Positions 16,296-29,210 of a DNA stretch of 64,000 nt are shown piece after piece. Numbering within the stretch: the first letter of the stretch is position 1; every line of letters begins with the position of its first letter. Below the pieces are notes generated by a model. The model did no database searches and was not told where the DNA came from. It worked only from the letters and a program-made list of their open reading frames with translations. Position numbers and translations under genes: made by a program. Source of the DNA: Frigidibacter oleivorans (GTDB lineage Bacteria > Pseudomonadota > Alphaproteobacteria > Rhodobacterales > Rhodobacteraceae); the NCBI RefSeq assembly GCF_003993775.1, contig NZ_RJRZ01000015.1:1-64000 (forward strand), written 5' to 3'.

Positions 16296-16333
16296 CCGCC
16301 GGTCCGCGGACCCCGCGGGCCGAGGGGCTGCTG

Positions 16334-16362
16334 TTGACAACCCCCGCGACTCCCCATATACG
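16334..16362 (+). promoter_or_regulatory. Sigma70 promoter of the str operon (rpsL-rpsG-fusA-tuf)
   Basis: A perfect -35 TTGACA (16334-16339), a 17-base spacer and TATACG (16357-16362). It is one of the clearest promoters in the window. The mRNA would start near 16369, giving an untranslated leader of about 220 bases before rpsL. Confidence 0.85.
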
Positions 16363-16592
16363 GCGCGCACTCGCGTGGTGGGGAAGGCTCTGCCCGTGTG
16401 TATCTGAATGAATGTGGTCAAGATCCGGGCCGGTCGGTCCCGATCCTCTGGAACTCCACCGCGTCGTCCCCGCGCAGGGGACGGATGCGGTTTTGGTGTT
16501 TTGCGGACGCGCAGGGCACATCACTGACGACTGCCCCCGAATGTCCCGCCGACGGGCGAGTACTGAACGGGCCGCAACATAGGGCGAGCTAT

Positions 16593-16964
16593 ATGCCGAC
16601 GATCCAGCAGCTGATCCGCAAACCGCGGCAGCCCAAGGTGCAGCGCTCCAAGTCGCAGCACCTCCAATCCTGCCCGCAGAAGCGTGGCGTGTGCACCCGC
16701 GTGTACACGACGACCCCGAAGAAACCGAACTCCGCCATGCGGAAGGTCGCCAAGGTGCGGCTGACCAACGGTTTCGAGGTGATCAGCTACATCCCCGGTG
16801 AAAAGCACAACCTCCAAGAGCACTCGGTCGTGCTCATCCGCGGGGGCCGGGTGAAGGACCTTCCGGGTGTCCGCTATCACATCCTGCGCGGTGTGTTGGA
16901 TACCCAGGGTGTCAAAGACCGTCGTCAACGCCGTTCGAAATACGGCGCGAAGCGTCCGAAGTAA
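16593..16964 (+). CDS. rpsL: 30S ribosomal protein S12
   Basis: S12 contacts the decoding centre and controls accuracy. The 123 residues start at ATG 16593 ([17 protein letters not shown]) after AGGGCGAG; the open frame upstream to 16398 lies in the mRNA leader and is not S12-like. Lys43 and Lys88, whose substitution gives streptomycin resistance, are wild type (TPKKPNS and GRVKDLPGV). It is first in the str operon, under a strong promoter with a leader of about 220 bases that could carry regulation. rpsG follows after 12 bases. Confidence 0.98.
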   Translation: MPTIQQLIRKPRQPKVQRSKSQHLQSCPQKRGVCTRVYTTTPKKPNSAMRKVAKVRLTNGFEVISYIPGEKHNLQEHSVVLIRGGRVKDLPGVRYHILRGVLDTQGVKDRRQRRSKYGAKRPK

Positions 16965-16976
16965 GGAGAGGCGCAT

Positions 16977-17447
16977 ATGTCCCGTCGTCACGCTGCCGAG
17001 AAGCGCGAAGTCCTGCCGGATGCCAAGTTCGGCGACCGCGTCATCTCGAAATTCATGAACAACCTGATGGTCGACGGCAAGAAGTCCGTCGCCGAGCGCA
17101 TCGTCTACAACGCCCTCGACCGGGTGCAGACCCGGCTGAAGCGCGAGCCGGTCGAGGTCTTCCACGAGGCCCTCGACAACGTGAAGCCCTCGGTCGAGGT
17201 CCGCTCGCGCCGGGTCGGCGGTGCGACCTACCAGGTGCCCGTCGAGGTCCGCCCCGAGCGCCGGGAGGCGCTGGCGATCCGCTGGCTGATCACCGCCGCC
17301 AAGAACCGCAACGAGAACACGATGGAAGAGCGCCTCGCGGGCGAGCTGCTCGACGCCGCGAACTCGCGCGGGACCGCGGTGAAGAAGCGCGAAGACACCC
17401 ACAAGATGGCCGACGCCAACAAGGCGTTCAGCCACTACCGCTGGTAA
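16977..17447 (+). CDS. rpsG: 30S ribosomal protein S7
   Basis: S7 nucleates folding of the 16S rRNA 3' domain and lines the E site; in E. coli it also represses the str operon. The 156 residues start [20 protein letters not shown] and contain [19 protein letters not shown] and [28 protein letters not shown] precedes the ATG. It sits 12 bases after rpsL and 24 before fusA, clearly one transcript. Confidence 0.98.
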   Translation: MSRRHAAEKREVLPDAKFGDRVISKFMNNLMVDGKKSVAERIVYNALDRVQTRLKREPVEVFHEALDNVKPSVEVRSRRVGGATYQVPVEVRPERREALAIRWLITAAKNRNENTMEERLAGELLDAANSRGTAVKKREDTHKMADANKAFSHYRW

Positions 17448-17471
17448 CAACTTCAGCCTGAGGACTGCCCA

Positions 17472-19595
<2,124 letters not shown>

Positions 19596-19599
19596 GCGC

Positions 19600-19652
19600 G
19601 GTGCGCCCGGAAGGGCGCACCCTACCCATGTAGGGTGCGTGGCTCACGCACC
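19600..19652 (+). promoter_or_regulatory. Tandem hairpins between fusA and tuf
   Basis: Hairpin 1 has 9 bp (GGTGCGCCC at 19600-19608 with 19613-19621) around GGAA. Hairpin 2 has 8 bp (GGTGCGTG at 19634-19641 with 19645-19652) around GCT. The 3' arm of the first and the 5' arm of the second can also pair, so alternative folds exist. No T-run follows, which suggests mRNA processing or stabilisation rather than termination. Confidence 0.6.
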
Positions 19653-19674
19653 GTGACCGATACAGGAGGCCATG

Positions 19675-20850
<1,176 letters not shown>

Positions 20851-20869
20851 GAGGGTTGCAGCAGAATTT

Positions 20870-20903
20870 TCCGGCCCGGCATCGTCCGGGCCGGATTTTC
20901 TCT
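20870..20903 (+). terminator. Terminator of the str operon after tuf
   Basis: A 10-bp stem (TCCGGCCCGG at 20870-20879 with 20886-20895) closes a CATCGT loop and is followed by TTTTCTCTT. Confidence 0.92.
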
Positions 20904-20931
20904 TGAACGACGGGGCTGCGCGGTGTATCGC
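20903..20931 (+). promoter_or_regulatory. Putative promoter of the S10 operon
   Basis: TTGAAC (20903-20908), a 17-base spacer and TATCGC (20926-20931). The -35 begins at the end of the tuf terminator T-tail. This would leave a leader of about 80 bases before rpsJ. Confidence 0.42.
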
Positions 20932-21016
20932 CGCGCGTCCCTGACAAAGACGGTTCGACGCAGGCCCGGCATGAGGCCGGATCTGCCTCTCAACCGAGAC
21001 CTCTGAACGAGGCGAC

Positions 21017-21328
21017 ATGATGCAAGGTACCAACATCCGCATCCGGCTGAAGGCCTTCGATTACCGCGTGCTCGACGCCAGCACGCAGGAGATCGTCAAT
21101 ACGGCCAAGCGGACCGGCGCGCAGGTGCGCGGCCCGATCCCGCTGCCGAACAAGATCGAGAAATTCACGGTTCTCCGTGGTCCGCATATCGACAAGAAGT
21201 CGCGCGACCAGTGGGAGATCCGCACGCACAAGCGCCTGCTCGACATCGTCGACCCGACGCCCCAGACCGTGGACGCGCTGATGAAGCTCGACCTCGCGGC
21301 GGGCGTGGACGTCGAGATCAAGGTCTGA
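21017..21328 (+). CDS. rpsJ: 30S ribosomal protein S10
   Basis: S10 is a 30S head protein; in E. coli it is also NusE, a NusB partner in antitermination. The 103 residues start with consecutive ATGs at 21017 and 21020 ([20 protein letters not shown]); GAGG at 21009-21012 is better spaced for 21020, so the true N-terminus may be one residue shorter. The extended loop carries [19 protein letters not shown]. First gene of the S10 operon; its stop overlaps the Shine-Dalgarno of rplC. Confidence 0.97.
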   Translation: MMQGTNIRIRLKAFDYRVLDASTQEIVNTAKRTGAQVRGPIPLPNKIEKFTVLRGPHIDKKSRDQWEIRTHKRLLDIVDPTPQTVDALMKLDLAAGVDVEIKV

Positions 21329-21341
21329 GGAGGGCGTGACG

Positions 21342-22193
21342 ATGCTGCGTTCCGGAGTGATCGCCAAGAAGCTGGGCATGACCCGGCTGTTCCTCGAGGA
21401 TGGCAAGCAGGTCCCGGTGACCGTGCTGCAACTCGACAACCTGCAGGTCGTGGCTCAGCGCACGGTCGAGCGTGACGGCTACAGCGCCGTCCAGCTTGGC
21501 GCGGGCTCGGCCAAGGCCAAGAACACGACCGCCGCGATGCGCGGCCACTTCGCCAAGGCGAACGTGGCGCCCAAGCGCAAGATCGCCGAGTTCCGGGTCG
21601 CCCCCGAGAACCTGATCGCCGTCGGTGAAGAGATCACGGCCGACCACTACTTTGCCGGCCAGTTCGTCGACATCGCCGGCACCTCGATCGGCAAGGGCTT
21701 TGCCGGTGCGATGAAGCGGCACAACTTCGGCGGTCTGCGCGCCTCGCACGGCGTGTCGATCAGCCACCGTTCGCACGGTTCGACCGGCCAGTGCCAGGAC
21801 CCCGGCAAGGTGTTCAAGGGCAAGAAGATGGCGGGTCATCTGGGCGCGGTCCGCGTGACCACCCAGAACATCCAGATCGTGCGCACCGACAGCGACCGTG
21901 GCCTGATCATGGTCAAGGGCTCGGTCCCCGGGTCCAAGGGCGGCTGGGTCACGATCAAGGACGCGGTGAAGAAGCCGGTCCCCGAGAACGTCATCCTGCC
22001 GGCCGCGCTGCGCAGCCATGCCGAAGAGGCCAAGCGCGCCGCCGAGGCCGCCGCCGCCGAAGCCGCCGCCGAGGCTGAAGCCGCCGCGAAGGCCGCGGCC
22101 GAAGCGCAGGCCGCCGCCGAAGCCGCAGCCCTGGCCGAAGCCGAGAACGGCTCTGCCGCCGCGGACGAAGCTCCGGAAGGGGAAGACAAATGA
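21342..22193 (+). CDS. rplC: 50S ribosomal protein L3 with Ala/Glu-rich C-terminal extension
   Basis: L3 is a primary 23S rRNA binder near the peptidyl transferase centre. I place the start at ATG 21342 ([17 protein letters not shown]), 7 bases after AGGAGGG; the GTG at 21336 in the same frame is too close to it. The globular L3 ([27 protein letters not shown]) ends near residue 225. It continues into a tail of about 57 residues made mostly of Ala, Glu and Lys, ending [12 protein letters not shown], so the protein reaches 283 residues against about 210 in E. coli. The tail is predicted helical, repetitive and acidic. The stop overlaps rplD by ATGA. Confidence 0.96.
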   Translation: MLRSGVIAKKLGMTRLFLEDGKQVPVTVLQLDNLQVVAQRTVERDGYSAVQLGAGSAKAKNTTAAMRGHFAKANVAPKRKIAEFRVAPENLIAVGEEITADHYFAGQFVDIAGTSIGKGFAGAMKRHNFGGLRASHGVSISHRSHGSTGQCQDPGKVFKGKKMAGHLGAVRVTTQNIQIVRTDSDRGLIMVKGSVPGSKGGWVTIKDAVKKPVPENVILPAALRSHAEEAKRAAEAAAAEAAAEAEAAAKAAAEAQAAAEAAALAEAENGSAAADEAPEGEDK

Positions 22194-22825
22194 AACTCGA
22201 CGTGATCAAGCTCGACGGCGGCAAGGCCGGCTCGATCGATCTGGACGAGGCGCTGTTCGGCCTGGAGCCGCGCGCGGACATCCTGCATCGTGTCGTGCGC
22301 TGGCAGCGCGCCAAGGCCCAGGCCGGCACCCATTCGGTGCTGGGCAAGTCGGATGTCAGCTATTCGACCAAGAAGATCTATCGCCAGAAGGGCACGGGCG
22401 GCGCACGCCACGGCTCGCGCAAGGCGCCGATCTTCCGCAAGGGCGGTGTCTACAAGGGTCCGACCCCGCGCAGCCACGCCCATGACCTGCCGAAGAAGTT
22501 CCGCGCGCTCGGCCTGCGCCACGCGCTGTCGGCCAAGGCGAAGGCCGGCAACCTCGTGGTACTGGACGTGGCCGAGATGGCCGAGGCCAAGACCGCGATG
22601 CTGGCCCGCGCCGCCAAGGAGCTGGGCTGGAAGCGCGTGCTGATCATCGACGGCGCCGCGGTGAACGAGAACTTCGCCCGGGCCGCCCGCAACATCGACG
22701 GCATCGACGTGCTGCCGACCATCGGCGCCAATGTCTACGACATCCTGAAGCGTGACACTTTGGTGATCACGAAGGCGGGTGTCGAGGCGCTGGAAGCCCG
22801 CCTTGGCAAAGGGGACGTGAAATGA
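22190..22825 (+). CDS. rplD: 50S ribosomal protein L4
   Basis: L4 folds 23S rRNA domain I and lines the exit tunnel. The 211 residues start [20 protein letters not shown]. The tunnel loop is represented by [20 protein letters not shown]. The C-terminal domain carries [19 protein letters not shown]. The start overlaps the rplC stop (ATGA at 22190-22193) and the stop overlaps rplW the same way, implying translational coupling. In E. coli L4 represses the S10 operon; I saw no clear L4 leader site here. Confidence 0.97.
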   Translation: MKLDVIKLDGGKAGSIDLDEALFGLEPRADILHRVVRWQRAKAQAGTHSVLGKSDVSYSTKKIYRQKGTGGARHGSRKAPIFRKGGVYKGPTPRSHAHDLPKKFRALGLRHALSAKAKAGNLVVLDVAEMAEAKTAMLARAAKELGWKRVLIIDGAAVNENFARAARNIDGIDVLPTIGANVYDILKRDTLVITKAGVEALEARLGKGDVK

Positions 22826-23118
22826 GCGCGAAACCCGAACATTTCGACCTGATCCTGAAGCCGGTGATCACCGAGAAGGCCACCATGGCCTCCGAGGCGA
22901 ATGCCGTCGTGTTCCAAGTCCGCCGCGATGCCACCAAGCCCGCGATCAAGGAAGCGGTCGAGGCGGTCTTCGGCGTGAAGGTGAAGGCGGTCAACACCAC
23001 CATCACCAAGGGCAAGACCAAGCGTTTCCGCGGCCGCCCCGGCGAGCGCAGCGACGTGAAGAAGGCCTATGTGACCCTCGAGGAGGGGAACACTATCGAC
23101 GTGGCCACCGGCCTCTGA
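22822..23118 (+). CDS. rplW: 50S ribosomal protein L23
   Basis: L23 sits at the tunnel exit and is the docking site for trigger factor and SRP. The 98 residues start [20 protein letters not shown] and contain [20 protein letters not shown]. The start overlaps the rplD stop by ATGA. A 9-bp hairpin (23138-23146 with 23151-23159, loop ATTT) without a T-run lies in the 98-base gap before rplB. Confidence 0.97.
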   Translation: MSAKPEHFDLILKPVITEKATMASEANAVVFQVRRDATKPAIKEAVEAVFGVKVKAVNTTITKGKTKRFRGRPGERSDVKKAYVTLEEGNTIDVATGL

Positions 23119-23216
23119 TAGAGAACCGCGACTCGCGCGGCCCCGGATTTCCGGGGCCGTCGAGCATTTACGGAAACCGGGTCGCAAGACCCAGAAGCTG
23201 ACGGAAGACAGAAAGC

Positions 23217-24056
23217 ATGGCACTCAAGTCGTATAAACCGACGACGCCTGGCCAGCGTGGGCTGGTTCTGATCGACCGTTCGGAGCTTTGGAAAGGCCGT
23301 CCCGTCAAGTCCCTCACCGAGGGCCTGACGAAGAACGGGGGCCGGAACAACACCGGACGGATCACCGCGTTCCGCATCGGCGGCGGCGCGAAGCGTCTGT
23401 ACCGCATCGTGGACTTCAAGCGTCGGAAGTTCGATGTGGCCGCGACGGTGGAGCGGATCGAATATGACCCGAACCGCACCGCCTTCATCGCGCTGGTCCG
23501 CTATGCGGATGGCGAGCAGGCCTATATCCTCGCGCCGCAGCGCCTGGCCGTGGGCGACAGCGTCATCGCCGGCACCAAGACCGACGTGAAGCCCGGCAAC
23601 GCGATGCCCTTCTCGGGCATGCCGATCGGCACGATCGTTCACAATGTCGAGCTGAAGCCCGGCAAGGGCGGTCAGCTGGCGCGCGCCGCCGGCACCTATG
23701 CGCAGTTCGTCGGCCGTGACGGCGGCTATGCGCAGATCCGCCTCAGCTCGGGCGAGCTGCGTCTGGTCCGCCAGGAATGCATGGCGACCGTGGGCGCGGT
23801 CTCGAACGCCGACCACTCGAACCAGAACCTCGGCAAGGCCGGCCGGACCCGCCACCTCGGCAAGCGTCCCTCGGTCCGCGGCGTCGCGATGAACCCGATC
23901 GACCACCCGCATGGCGGCGGCGAAGGCCGCACCTCGGGCGGCCGGACCCCGGTCACCCCGTGGGGCAAGGACACCAAGGGCAAGCGCACCCGCAGCAACA
24001 AGGCGACCGACAAGTACATCCTGCGGTCTCGCCACGCGAAGAAGAAAGGACGCTGA
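23217..24056 (+). CDS. rplB: 50S ribosomal protein L2
   Basis: L2 is essential for subunit joining and peptidyl transferase activity. The 279 residues start [20 protein letters not shown] and include the C-terminal signature [19 protein letters not shown] with the conserved histidine near the active centre, ending in a basic SRHAKKKGR tail. rpsS begins 3 bases after the stop. Confidence 0.98.
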   Translation: MALKSYKPTTPGQRGLVLIDRSELWKGRPVKSLTEGLTKNGGRNNTGRITAFRIGGGAKRLYRIVDFKRRKFDVAATVERIEYDPNRTAFIALVRYADGEQAYILAPQRLAVGDSVIAGTKTDVKPGNAMPFSGMPIGTIVHNVELKPGKGGQLARAAGTYAQFVGRDGGYAQIRLSSGELRLVRQECMATVGAVSNADHSNQNLGKAGRTRHLGKRPSVRGVAMNPIDHPHGGGEGRTSGGRTPVTPWGKDTKGKRTRSNKATDKYILRSRHAKKKGR

Positions 24057-24059
24057 TCC

Positions 24060-24338
24060 ATGAGCCGTTCTGTTTGGAAAGGTCCTTTCGTCGACGCCTA
24101 CGTCCTGAAAAAGGCCGAGAAGGCGCGTGATTCGGGCAAGAGCGAAGTGATCAAGATCTGGTCGCGCCGCTCGACCATCCTGCCGCAGTTCGTCGGGCTG
24201 ACCTTCGGCGTCTACAACGGGCACAAGCACATCCCCGTTGCCGTCACCGAAGAGATGATCGGCCAGAAGTTCGGTGAATACTCGCCGACGCGGACCTATT
24301 ACGGCCACGCCGCCGACAAGAAAGCCAAGAGGAAGTAA
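24060..24338 (+). CDS. rpsS: 30S ribosomal protein S19
   Basis: S19 of the 30S head, pairing with S13 near the A site. The 92 residues start [20 protein letters not shown] and carry the core [21 protein letters not shown]; the C-terminus is basic (KKAKRK). It is tightly packed after rplB (3-base gap) and before rplV (6-base gap). Confidence 0.98.
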   Translation: MSRSVWKGPFVDAYVLKKAEKARDSGKSEVIKIWSRRSTILPQFVGLTFGVYNGHKHIPVAVTEEMIGQKFGEYSPTRTYYGHAADKKAKRK

Positions 24339-24344
24339 ACCGTC

Positions 24345-24737
24345 ATGGGTAAGGAACAGAATCCGCGCCGCGTGGCGGACAACGAAGCGCAGGCGATCTC
24401 GCGCATGCTGCGCACCTCGCCGCAGAAGCTGAACCTCGTCGCCGCCATGATCCGCGGCAAGAAGGTGGACAAGGCGCTGGCCGACCTCACCTTCTCGAAG
24501 CGCCGCATCGCGGGCGACGTGAAGAAGTGCCTGCAGTCGGCCATCGCCAATGCCGAGAACAACCACAACCTCGATGTCGACAGCCTGATCGTCGCCGAGG
24601 CCTGGGTCGGCAAGAACCTGGTGATGAAGCGGGGCCGTCCGCGGGCCCGGGGTCGCTATGGCAAGATCATGAAGCCCTTCTCGGAACTGACGATCAAGGT
24701 GCGCCAGGTCGAGGAAACCGTCGGGGAGCAAGCGTAA
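24345..24737 (+). CDS. rplV: 50S ribosomal protein L22
   Basis: L22 spans all six 23S rRNA domains, and its hairpin lines the exit tunnel next to L4. The 130 residues start [18 protein letters not shown]. The tunnel hairpin region is present ([20 protein letters not shown]), with no visible macrolide-resistance-type deletion. The stop TAA shares its last A with the rpsC ATG. Confidence 0.97.
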   Translation: MGKEQNPRRVADNEAQAISRMLRTSPQKLNLVAAMIRGKKVDKALADLTFSKRRIAGDVKKCLQSAIANAENNHNLDVDSLIVAEAWVGKNLVMKRGRPRARGRYGKIMKPFSELTIKVRQVEETVGEQA

Positions 24738-25447
24738 TGGGACAGAAGGTCAACCCGATCGGGATGCGCCTGCAGGTCAACCGCACCTGGGACAGCCGCT
24801 GGTTCGCCGAGTCGAAGGACTATGGCAACCTGCTGCTGGAAGACCTGAAGATGCGCGACTTCATCCATGAAGAGTGCAAGCAGGCGGGCGTCAGCCGCGT
24901 GATCATCGAGCGTCCGCACAAGAAGTGCCGGGTGACGATTCACACCGCGCGTCCGGGCGTGATCATCGGCAAGAAGGGCGCCGATATCGAAACCCTGCGC
25001 AAGAAGCTGGCCAACTTCACCAAGTCGGAACTGCACCTCAACATCGTCGAGGTCCGCAAGCCCGAGGTGGACGCCCAGCTGGTGGCAGAATCGATCGCGC
25101 AGCAGATGGAACGCCGCGTGTCGTTCCGCCGCGCGATGAAGCGCGCCGTGCAGAACGCGATGCGGATGGGTGCGCTCGGCATCCGGGTCAATGTCGGCGG
25201 CCGTCTCGGCGGGGCCGAGATCGCCCGGACCGAATGGTACCGCGAAGGCCGCGTGCCGCTGCACACCCTGCGCGCCGACATCGACTATGCGCTGTCGGAA
25301 GCCACGACCCCCTACGGGATCATCGGCGTCAAGGTCTGGATCTTCAAGGGCGAGATCATGGAGCACGACCCGCAGGCCCGCGACCGCCGCCACGCGGAAG
25401 CGCAGGAAGGGGCTCCGCCCCGTCCGCAGCGCCGCCAAGAGCGTTGA
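24737..25447 (+). CDS. rpsC: 30S ribosomal protein S3
   Basis: S3 helps form the mRNA entry tunnel and has helicase activity with S4 and S5. The 236 residues start [20 protein letters not shown] (overlapping rplV by one base). They include the KH-type RNA-binding segment with [20 protein letters not shown] and the C-terminal domain [15 protein letters not shown]. The open frame continues upstream through rplV but that is out of register with it. rplP follows after 13 bases. Confidence 0.97.
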   Translation: MGQKVNPIGMRLQVNRTWDSRWFAESKDYGNLLLEDLKMRDFIHEECKQAGVSRVIIERPHKKCRVTIHTARPGVIIGKKGADIETLRKKLANFTKSELHLNIVEVRKPEVDAQLVAESIAQQMERRVSFRRAMKRAVQNAMRMGALGIRVNVGGRLGGAEIARTEWYREGRVPLHTLRADIDYALSEATTPYGIIGVKVWIFKGEIMEHDPQARDRRHAEAQEGAPPRPQRRQER

Positions 25448-25460
25448 GGAGTAAGGAAAG

Positions 25461-25874
25461 ATGCTGCAACCGAAACGGACGAAGTTCCGCAAACAGCACA
25501 AGGGCCGCATCCACGGCGAAGCCAAGGGCGGGTTCCTCCTCAACTTCGGCTCCTTCGCGCTGAAGGCGACCGAACCGGAACGCGTCACCGCGCGGCAGAT
25601 CGAGGCGGCCCGCCGCGCGATCACCCGCCACATGAAGCGTCAGGGCCGGGTCTGGATCCGCGTGTTCCCGGACACGCCGGTCACCTCGAAGCCGACCGAA
25701 GTGCGGATGGGTAAGGGCAAGGGCTCCGTCGATTTCTGGGCGGCCAAGGTGAAGCCGGGCCGGATCATGTTCGAGATCGACGGCGTGGCCGAATCCATCG
25801 CCCGCGAGGCGCTGCGCCTTGGCGCGAACAAGCTGCCGGTGACGACCCGGATCGTGGCCAAGGAAGACTGGTAA
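25461..25874 (+). CDS. rplP: 50S ribosomal protein L16
   Basis: L16 organises the A-site tRNA acceptor region of the 50S subunit. The 137 residues start [20 protein letters not shown] and contain [20 protein letters not shown] and [20 protein letters not shown]. It is the last gene before a terminator-like hairpin and a 270-base gap, a split of the S10 operon that is normally continuous into rpmC. Confidence 0.98.
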   Translation: MLQPKRTKFRKQHKGRIHGEAKGGFLLNFGSFALKATEPERVTARQIEAARRAITRHMKRQGRVWIRVFPDTPVTSKPTEVRMGKGKGSVDFWAAKVKPGRIMFEIDGVAESIAREALRLGANKLPVTTRIVAKEDW

Positions 25875-25902
25875 GTCCGGCCTCCGCCACCGACAGGACA
25901 GA

Positions 25903-25929
25903 AGGCCCCCGCCCGCCGCGGGGGCCTTT
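25903..25929 (+). terminator. Terminator or attenuator after rplP
   Basis: A perfect 10-bp stem (AGGCCCCCGC at 25903-25912 with 25918-25927) and a CCGCC loop, followed by TTT. The T tail is short, so it may attenuate rather than terminate fully. Confidence 0.7.
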
Positions 25930-25983
25930 GCCGTTCCGGCCCCCTGGTTTGCCACGCGCTTGCCGAAAAGGCCCAAGTTTTCC

Positions 25984-26012
25984 TTGCCCTCGGGGTGGCT
26001 CTTCTGTATCAG
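25984..26012 (+). promoter_or_regulatory. Putative promoter upstream of rpmC
   Basis: TTGCCC (25984-25989), a 17-base spacer and TATCAG (26007-26012). It lies after the rplP terminator-like hairpin and about 135 bases before rpmC, which would let rpmC onwards be a separate unit. Confidence 0.38.
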
Positions 26013-26146
26013 GCCCCATCCACGGTTCCGGGGCGACTCGGAATCGTCGGCTCGTCATTGATCCACCAGGTTCAAGGTCACCCTGCGGCACCGCGACAGC
26101 GGCGGATTTCAGGGGCCCTCTGGTGATTGTGGAAGGAAAGACGGCG

Positions 26147-26356
26147 ATGAACGCCAAGGATCTGCATACGAAGTCCCCGGACCAGCTGCGCGATGAACTC
26201 GTGTCGCTGAAGAAGGAAGCCTTCAACCTGCGCTTCCAGCAGGCCACCGGCCAGCTGGAAAACACCGCCCGCATGCGCGCCGTCCGCCGTGACGCCGCCC
26301 GTGTGAAGACGGTTCTGAACCAGAAGGCCGCCGAAGCGGCTGCCGACGCGAAGTAA
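26147..26356 (+). CDS. rpmC: 50S ribosomal protein L29
   Basis: A small two-helix 50S protein beside L23 at the tunnel exit. The 69 residues start [20 protein letters not shown] and contain the family motif [20 protein letters not shown]. The ATG at 26147 follows GGAAGGAAAG; the open frame upstream to 25928 is not conserved. rpsQ follows after 12 bases. Confidence 0.97.
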   Translation: MNAKDLHTKSPDQLRDELVSLKKEAFNLRFQQATGQLENTARMRAVRRDAARVKTVLNQKAAEAAADAK

Positions 26357-26368
26357 GGAGCAACGCAT

Positions 26369-26611
26369 ATGCCCCGTCGTATCCTGCAAGGCGTCGTCAC
26401 CAGCGACAAGAACGCCCAGACCGTCACCGTTCTGGTCGAGCGCCGCTTCACCCATCCGGTTCTGAAGAAGACCGTGCGTCTGTCGAAGAAATATCGCGCG
26501 CATGACGAGAACAACCAGTTCAAGGTCGGCGACGCCGTCCGCATCATCGAATGCGCGCCGATCTCGAAGACGAAACGTTGGACCGTGGTGACCGACCAGG
26601 CGACCGCCTGA
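26369..26611 (+). CDS. rpsQ: 30S ribosomal protein S17
   Basis: S17 is an OB-fold protein that binds 16S rRNA early in 30S assembly. The 80 residues start [20 protein letters not shown] and contain [19 protein letters not shown] and the C-terminal [24 protein letters not shown] precedes the ATG. A 74-base gap leads to rplN. Confidence 0.97.
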   Translation: MPRRILQGVVTSDKNAQTVTVLVERRFTHPVLKKTVRLSKKYRAHDENNQFKVGDAVRIIECAPISKTKRWTVVTDQATA

Positions 26612-26685
26612 TCCGAAGCCTCGATCCGATCTGATCGAAACCCTGGGGCGGCGATGCGCTGTCTCCAAAGGTCGGGAGAAACCGA

Positions 26686-27054
26686 ATGATCCAGATGCAG
26701 ACCAATCTGGATGTCGCTGACAACTCCGGCGCTCGCCGGGTGCAGTGCATCAAGGTTCTGGGCGGCTCGCATCGCCGCTACGCATCCGTGGGCGACATCA
26801 TCGTGGTGTCGGTCAAGGAGGCGATTCCGAAAGGCCGCGTGAAGAAAGGCGACGTCCGCAAGGCCGTCGTCGTCCGCACCGCGAAGGAAGTCCGCCGTGA
26901 AGACGGCACCGCCATCCGCTTCGACCGCAATGCCGCCGTCATCCTGAACAACCAGGGCGAACCGGTCGGCACCCGTATCTTCGGGCCGGTCGTGCGCGAA
27001 CTGCGGGCCAAGAACTTCATGAAGATCATCTCGCTTGCGCCGGAGGTGCTGTGA
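26686..27054 (+). CDS. rplN: 50S ribosomal protein L14
   Basis: L14 forms part of an intersubunit bridge and interacts with L19. The 122 residues are the canonical length. They start [20 protein letters not shown] and carry [19 protein letters not shown] and the C-terminal [16 protein letters not shown]. The stop overlaps the rplX start (TGATG). Confidence 0.98.
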   Translation: MIQMQTNLDVADNSGARRVQCIKVLGGSHRRYASVGDIIVVSVKEAIPKGRVKKGDVRKAVVVRTAKEVRREDGTAIRFDRNAAVILNNQGEPVGTRIFGPVVRELRAKNFMKIISLAPEVL

Positions 27055-27359
27055 TGGCCGCGAAACTCCGCAAAGGCGACAAGGTCGTCGTGCTGGCCGG
27101 CAAGGACAAGGGCAAGCAGGGTGAGATCACCCAGGTCCTGCCCAAGGACAACAAGGCCGTGGTCGAGGGCGTGAACATCGCCATCCGCCACCAGCGCCAG
27201 ACGCAGACAACGCAGGGCGGCCGCACGCCGAAGGCGATGCCGATCGACCTGTCGAACCTCGCGCTGATCGACACCAACGGCAAGGCCACCCGCGTCGGCT
27301 TCCGCATGGAAGGCGACAAGAAGGTGCGTTTCGCCAAGACCACCGGGGAGGCGATCTGA
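27054..27359 (+). CDS. rplX: 50S ribosomal protein L24
   Basis: An assembly initiator protein of the 50S subunit near the tunnel exit. The ATG at 27054 ([20 protein letters not shown]) is chosen over the GTG at 27051 because it overlaps the rplN stop in the usual TGATG arrangement and is well placed after CGGAGG. The 101 residues carry a KOW motif at about 7-35 ([20 protein letters not shown]). The stop overlaps the rplE ATG by one base. Confidence 0.97.
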   Translation: MAAKLRKGDKVVVLAGKDKGKQGEITQVLPKDNKAVVEGVNIAIRHQRQTQTTQGGRTPKAMPIDLSNLALIDTNGKATRVGFRMEGDKKVRFAKTTGEAI

Positions 27360-27919
27360 TGCTGGACGCAACCACCTATACCCCGCGCCTGAAGTCGCAT
27401 TATGCCGGCACGATCCGTGCGGCCTTGAAGGAGGAATTCTCCTACAAGAACGACATGATGATCCCGCGGCTCGAGAAGATCGTGCTGAACATGGGCGTCG
27501 GCGAGGCCGTCAAGGACACCAAGAAGGTGAAGCAGGCGGCGGAAGAGCTGTCGAAGATCGCCGGTCAGAAGGCCGTCATCACCAAGGCGAAGAAGTCGAT
27601 CGCCGGCTTCCGCGTCCGCGAGGAGATGCCGCTGGGCTGCAAGGTCACGCTGCGCGGCGACCGGATGTTCGAATTCCTCGACCGTCTGATCAACATCGCG
27701 CTGCCCCGCGTCCGCGACTTCCGCGGCGTCAAGGGAAGCTCGTTCGACGGCCGCGGCAACTATGCCATGGGTCTGAAGGAACACATCGTGTTCCCCGAGA
27801 TCGACTTCGACAAGGTCGACGAAGTTCTCGGCATGGACATCATCATCTGCACCACCGCGAAAACCAACGCGGAAGCGAAGGCGCTGTTGAAGCAATTCAA
27901 CATGCCCTTCAACAGCTGA
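27359..27919 (+). CDS. rplE: 50S ribosomal protein L5
   Basis: L5 binds 5S rRNA and contacts S13 and the P-site tRNA. The 186 residues start [20 protein letters not shown] and contain [39 protein letters not shown] and the C-terminal [20 protein letters not shown]. Translation is probably coupled to rplX through the one-base overlap. Confidence 0.98.
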   Translation: MLDATTYTPRLKSHYAGTIRAALKEEFSYKNDMMIPRLEKIVLNMGVGEAVKDTKKVKQAAEELSKIAGQKAVITKAKKSIAGFRVREEMPLGCKVTLRGDRMFEFLDRLINIALPRVRDFRGVKGSSFDGRGNYAMGLKEHIVFPEIDFDKVDEVLGMDIIICTTAKTNAEAKALLKQFNMPFNS

Positions 27920-27939
27920 TCGCGGCAGGAGTACGCAAC

Positions 27940-28245
27940 ATGGCAAAAGTTTCCATGGTCGAGCGCGAGAAGAAGCGCGCCAAGCTTGTGAAGCAGTATG
28001 CGAACAAGCGCGCCGCCCTGAAGGCGGTCATCGAAGATCAGTCGCGCCCGATGGAAGAGCGGTTCAAGGCCACGCTCAAGCTCGCGCAACTGCCCCGCAA
28101 TTCGTCGGCGACCCGGCTGCACAACCGCTGCCAGCTTACGGGCCGTCCCCATGCTTACTACCGTAAGCTCAAACTCTCGCGGATCATGCTGCGCGAACTG
28201 GCCTCCTTCGGCCAGATCCCCGGCATGGTGAAGTCGAGCTGGTAA
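27940..28245 (+). CDS. rpsN: 30S ribosomal protein S14, zinc-independent type
   Basis: S14 completes the 30S head late in assembly. The 101 residues start [20 protein letters not shown] and contain [20 protein letters not shown], the long form without the paired CxxC zinc ribbons found in short S14, so it should not need zinc. GCAGGAG precedes the ATG; rpsH follows after 12 bases. Confidence 0.97.
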   Translation: MAKVSMVEREKKRAKLVKQYANKRAALKAVIEDQSRPMEERFKATLKLAQLPRNSSATRLHNRCQLTGRPHAYYRKLKLSRIMLRELASFGQIPGMVKSSW

Positions 28246-28257
28246 GGAGGTCGGGCA

Positions 28258-28656
28258 ATGTCGATGAACGATCCGCTCGGCGATATGCTGACCCGCATCC
28301 GCAACGCGCAGATGCGCGGCAAGTCCACCGTCCGCTCGCCGGCCTCCAAGCTGCGTGCCTGGGTGCTGGATGTGCTGAAGGACGAGGGCTACATCCGCGG
28401 CTATGAGAACGTGACGACGGCCGATGGCCGGTCGGAACTGGAAATCAGCCTGAAGTACTACGAAGGCACCCCGGTGATCCGCGAACTGAAGCGGGTGTCG
28501 AAGCCGGGCCGCCGCGTGTACATGGCCATGAAGGACCTGCCGTCGCCCCGCAACGGGCTCGGCGTGTCGATCGTCTCCACGCCGAAAGGCGTCATGTCCG
28601 ATGCAAACGCTCGCTCTGCCAATGTTGGCGGCGAAGTGCTTTGCACCGTGTTCTGA
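28258..28656 (+). CDS. rpsH: 30S ribosomal protein S8
   Basis: S8 is a primary 16S rRNA binder; in E. coli it also represses the spc operon. The 132 residues start [20 protein letters not shown] and contain [20 protein letters not shown] and the C-terminal signature [23 protein letters not shown] precedes the ATG; rplF follows after 10 bases. Confidence 0.98.
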   Translation: MSMNDPLGDMLTRIRNAQMRGKSTVRSPASKLRAWVLDVLKDEGYIRGYENVTTADGRSELEISLKYYEGTPVIRELKRVSKPGRRVYMAMKDLPSPRNGLGVSIVSTPKGVMSDANARSANVGGEVLCTVF

Positions 28657-28666
28657 GGAGGGTGGA

Positions 28667-29200
28667 ATGTCTCGTATCGGCAAGAAACCCGTAGAACTGG
28701 CCAAGGGCGTTTCGGCGACCGTGTCGGGCCAGACCGTCGAGGTGAAGGGACCGAAAGGCACCCGCAGCTTCACGGCGACCGACGACGTCACCATCGCGCT
28801 GGAGGACAACGCGCTGAAGGTCACCCCGCGTGGCCTGTCCAAGCGCGCCCGCCAGCAGTGGGGCATGACCCGCTCGATGCTGGAAAACCTCGTGACCGGC
28901 GTGACGACCGGCTTCAAGAAAGAGCTGGAAATCCAGGGCGTGGGTTACCGCGCCGCGATGGCCGGCAACGTCCTGAAGCTGTCGCTCGGCTATTCGCATG
29001 AAGTGAATTTCGATGTGCCGAAGGGCGTGACCGTCACGACCCCGAAGCAGACCGAGATCGTGGTGGAAGGCATCGACCAGCAAGAGGTCGGCCAGGTCGC
29101 CGCGAACATCCGCGAATGGCGCGGCCCCGAGCCCTACAAGGGCAAGGGCATCCGCTACAAGGGCGAGTTCATCTTCCGCAAGGAAGGCAAGAAGAAGTAA
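28667..29200 (+). CDS. rplF: 50S ribosomal protein L6
   Basis: L6 lies near the sarcin-ricin loop and helps translation-factor function. The 177 residues start at ATG 28667 ([19 protein letters not shown]) after GAGGAGGGTGG; the open frame upstream to 28601 overlaps rpsH in another register and is not L6. The conserved C-terminal region has [20 protein letters not shown] and GKGIRY. rplR begins about 10 bases downstream. Confidence 0.98.
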   Translation: MSRIGKKPVELAKGVSATVSGQTVEVKGPKGTRSFTATDDVTIALEDNALKVTPRGLSKRARQQWGMTRSMLENLVTGVTTGFKKELEIQGVGYRAAMAGNVLKLSLGYSHEVNFDVPKGVTVTTPKQTEIVVEGIDQQEVGQVAANIREWRGPEPYKGKGIRYKGEFIFRKEGKKK

Positions 29201-29210
29201 GGGGCGCATG

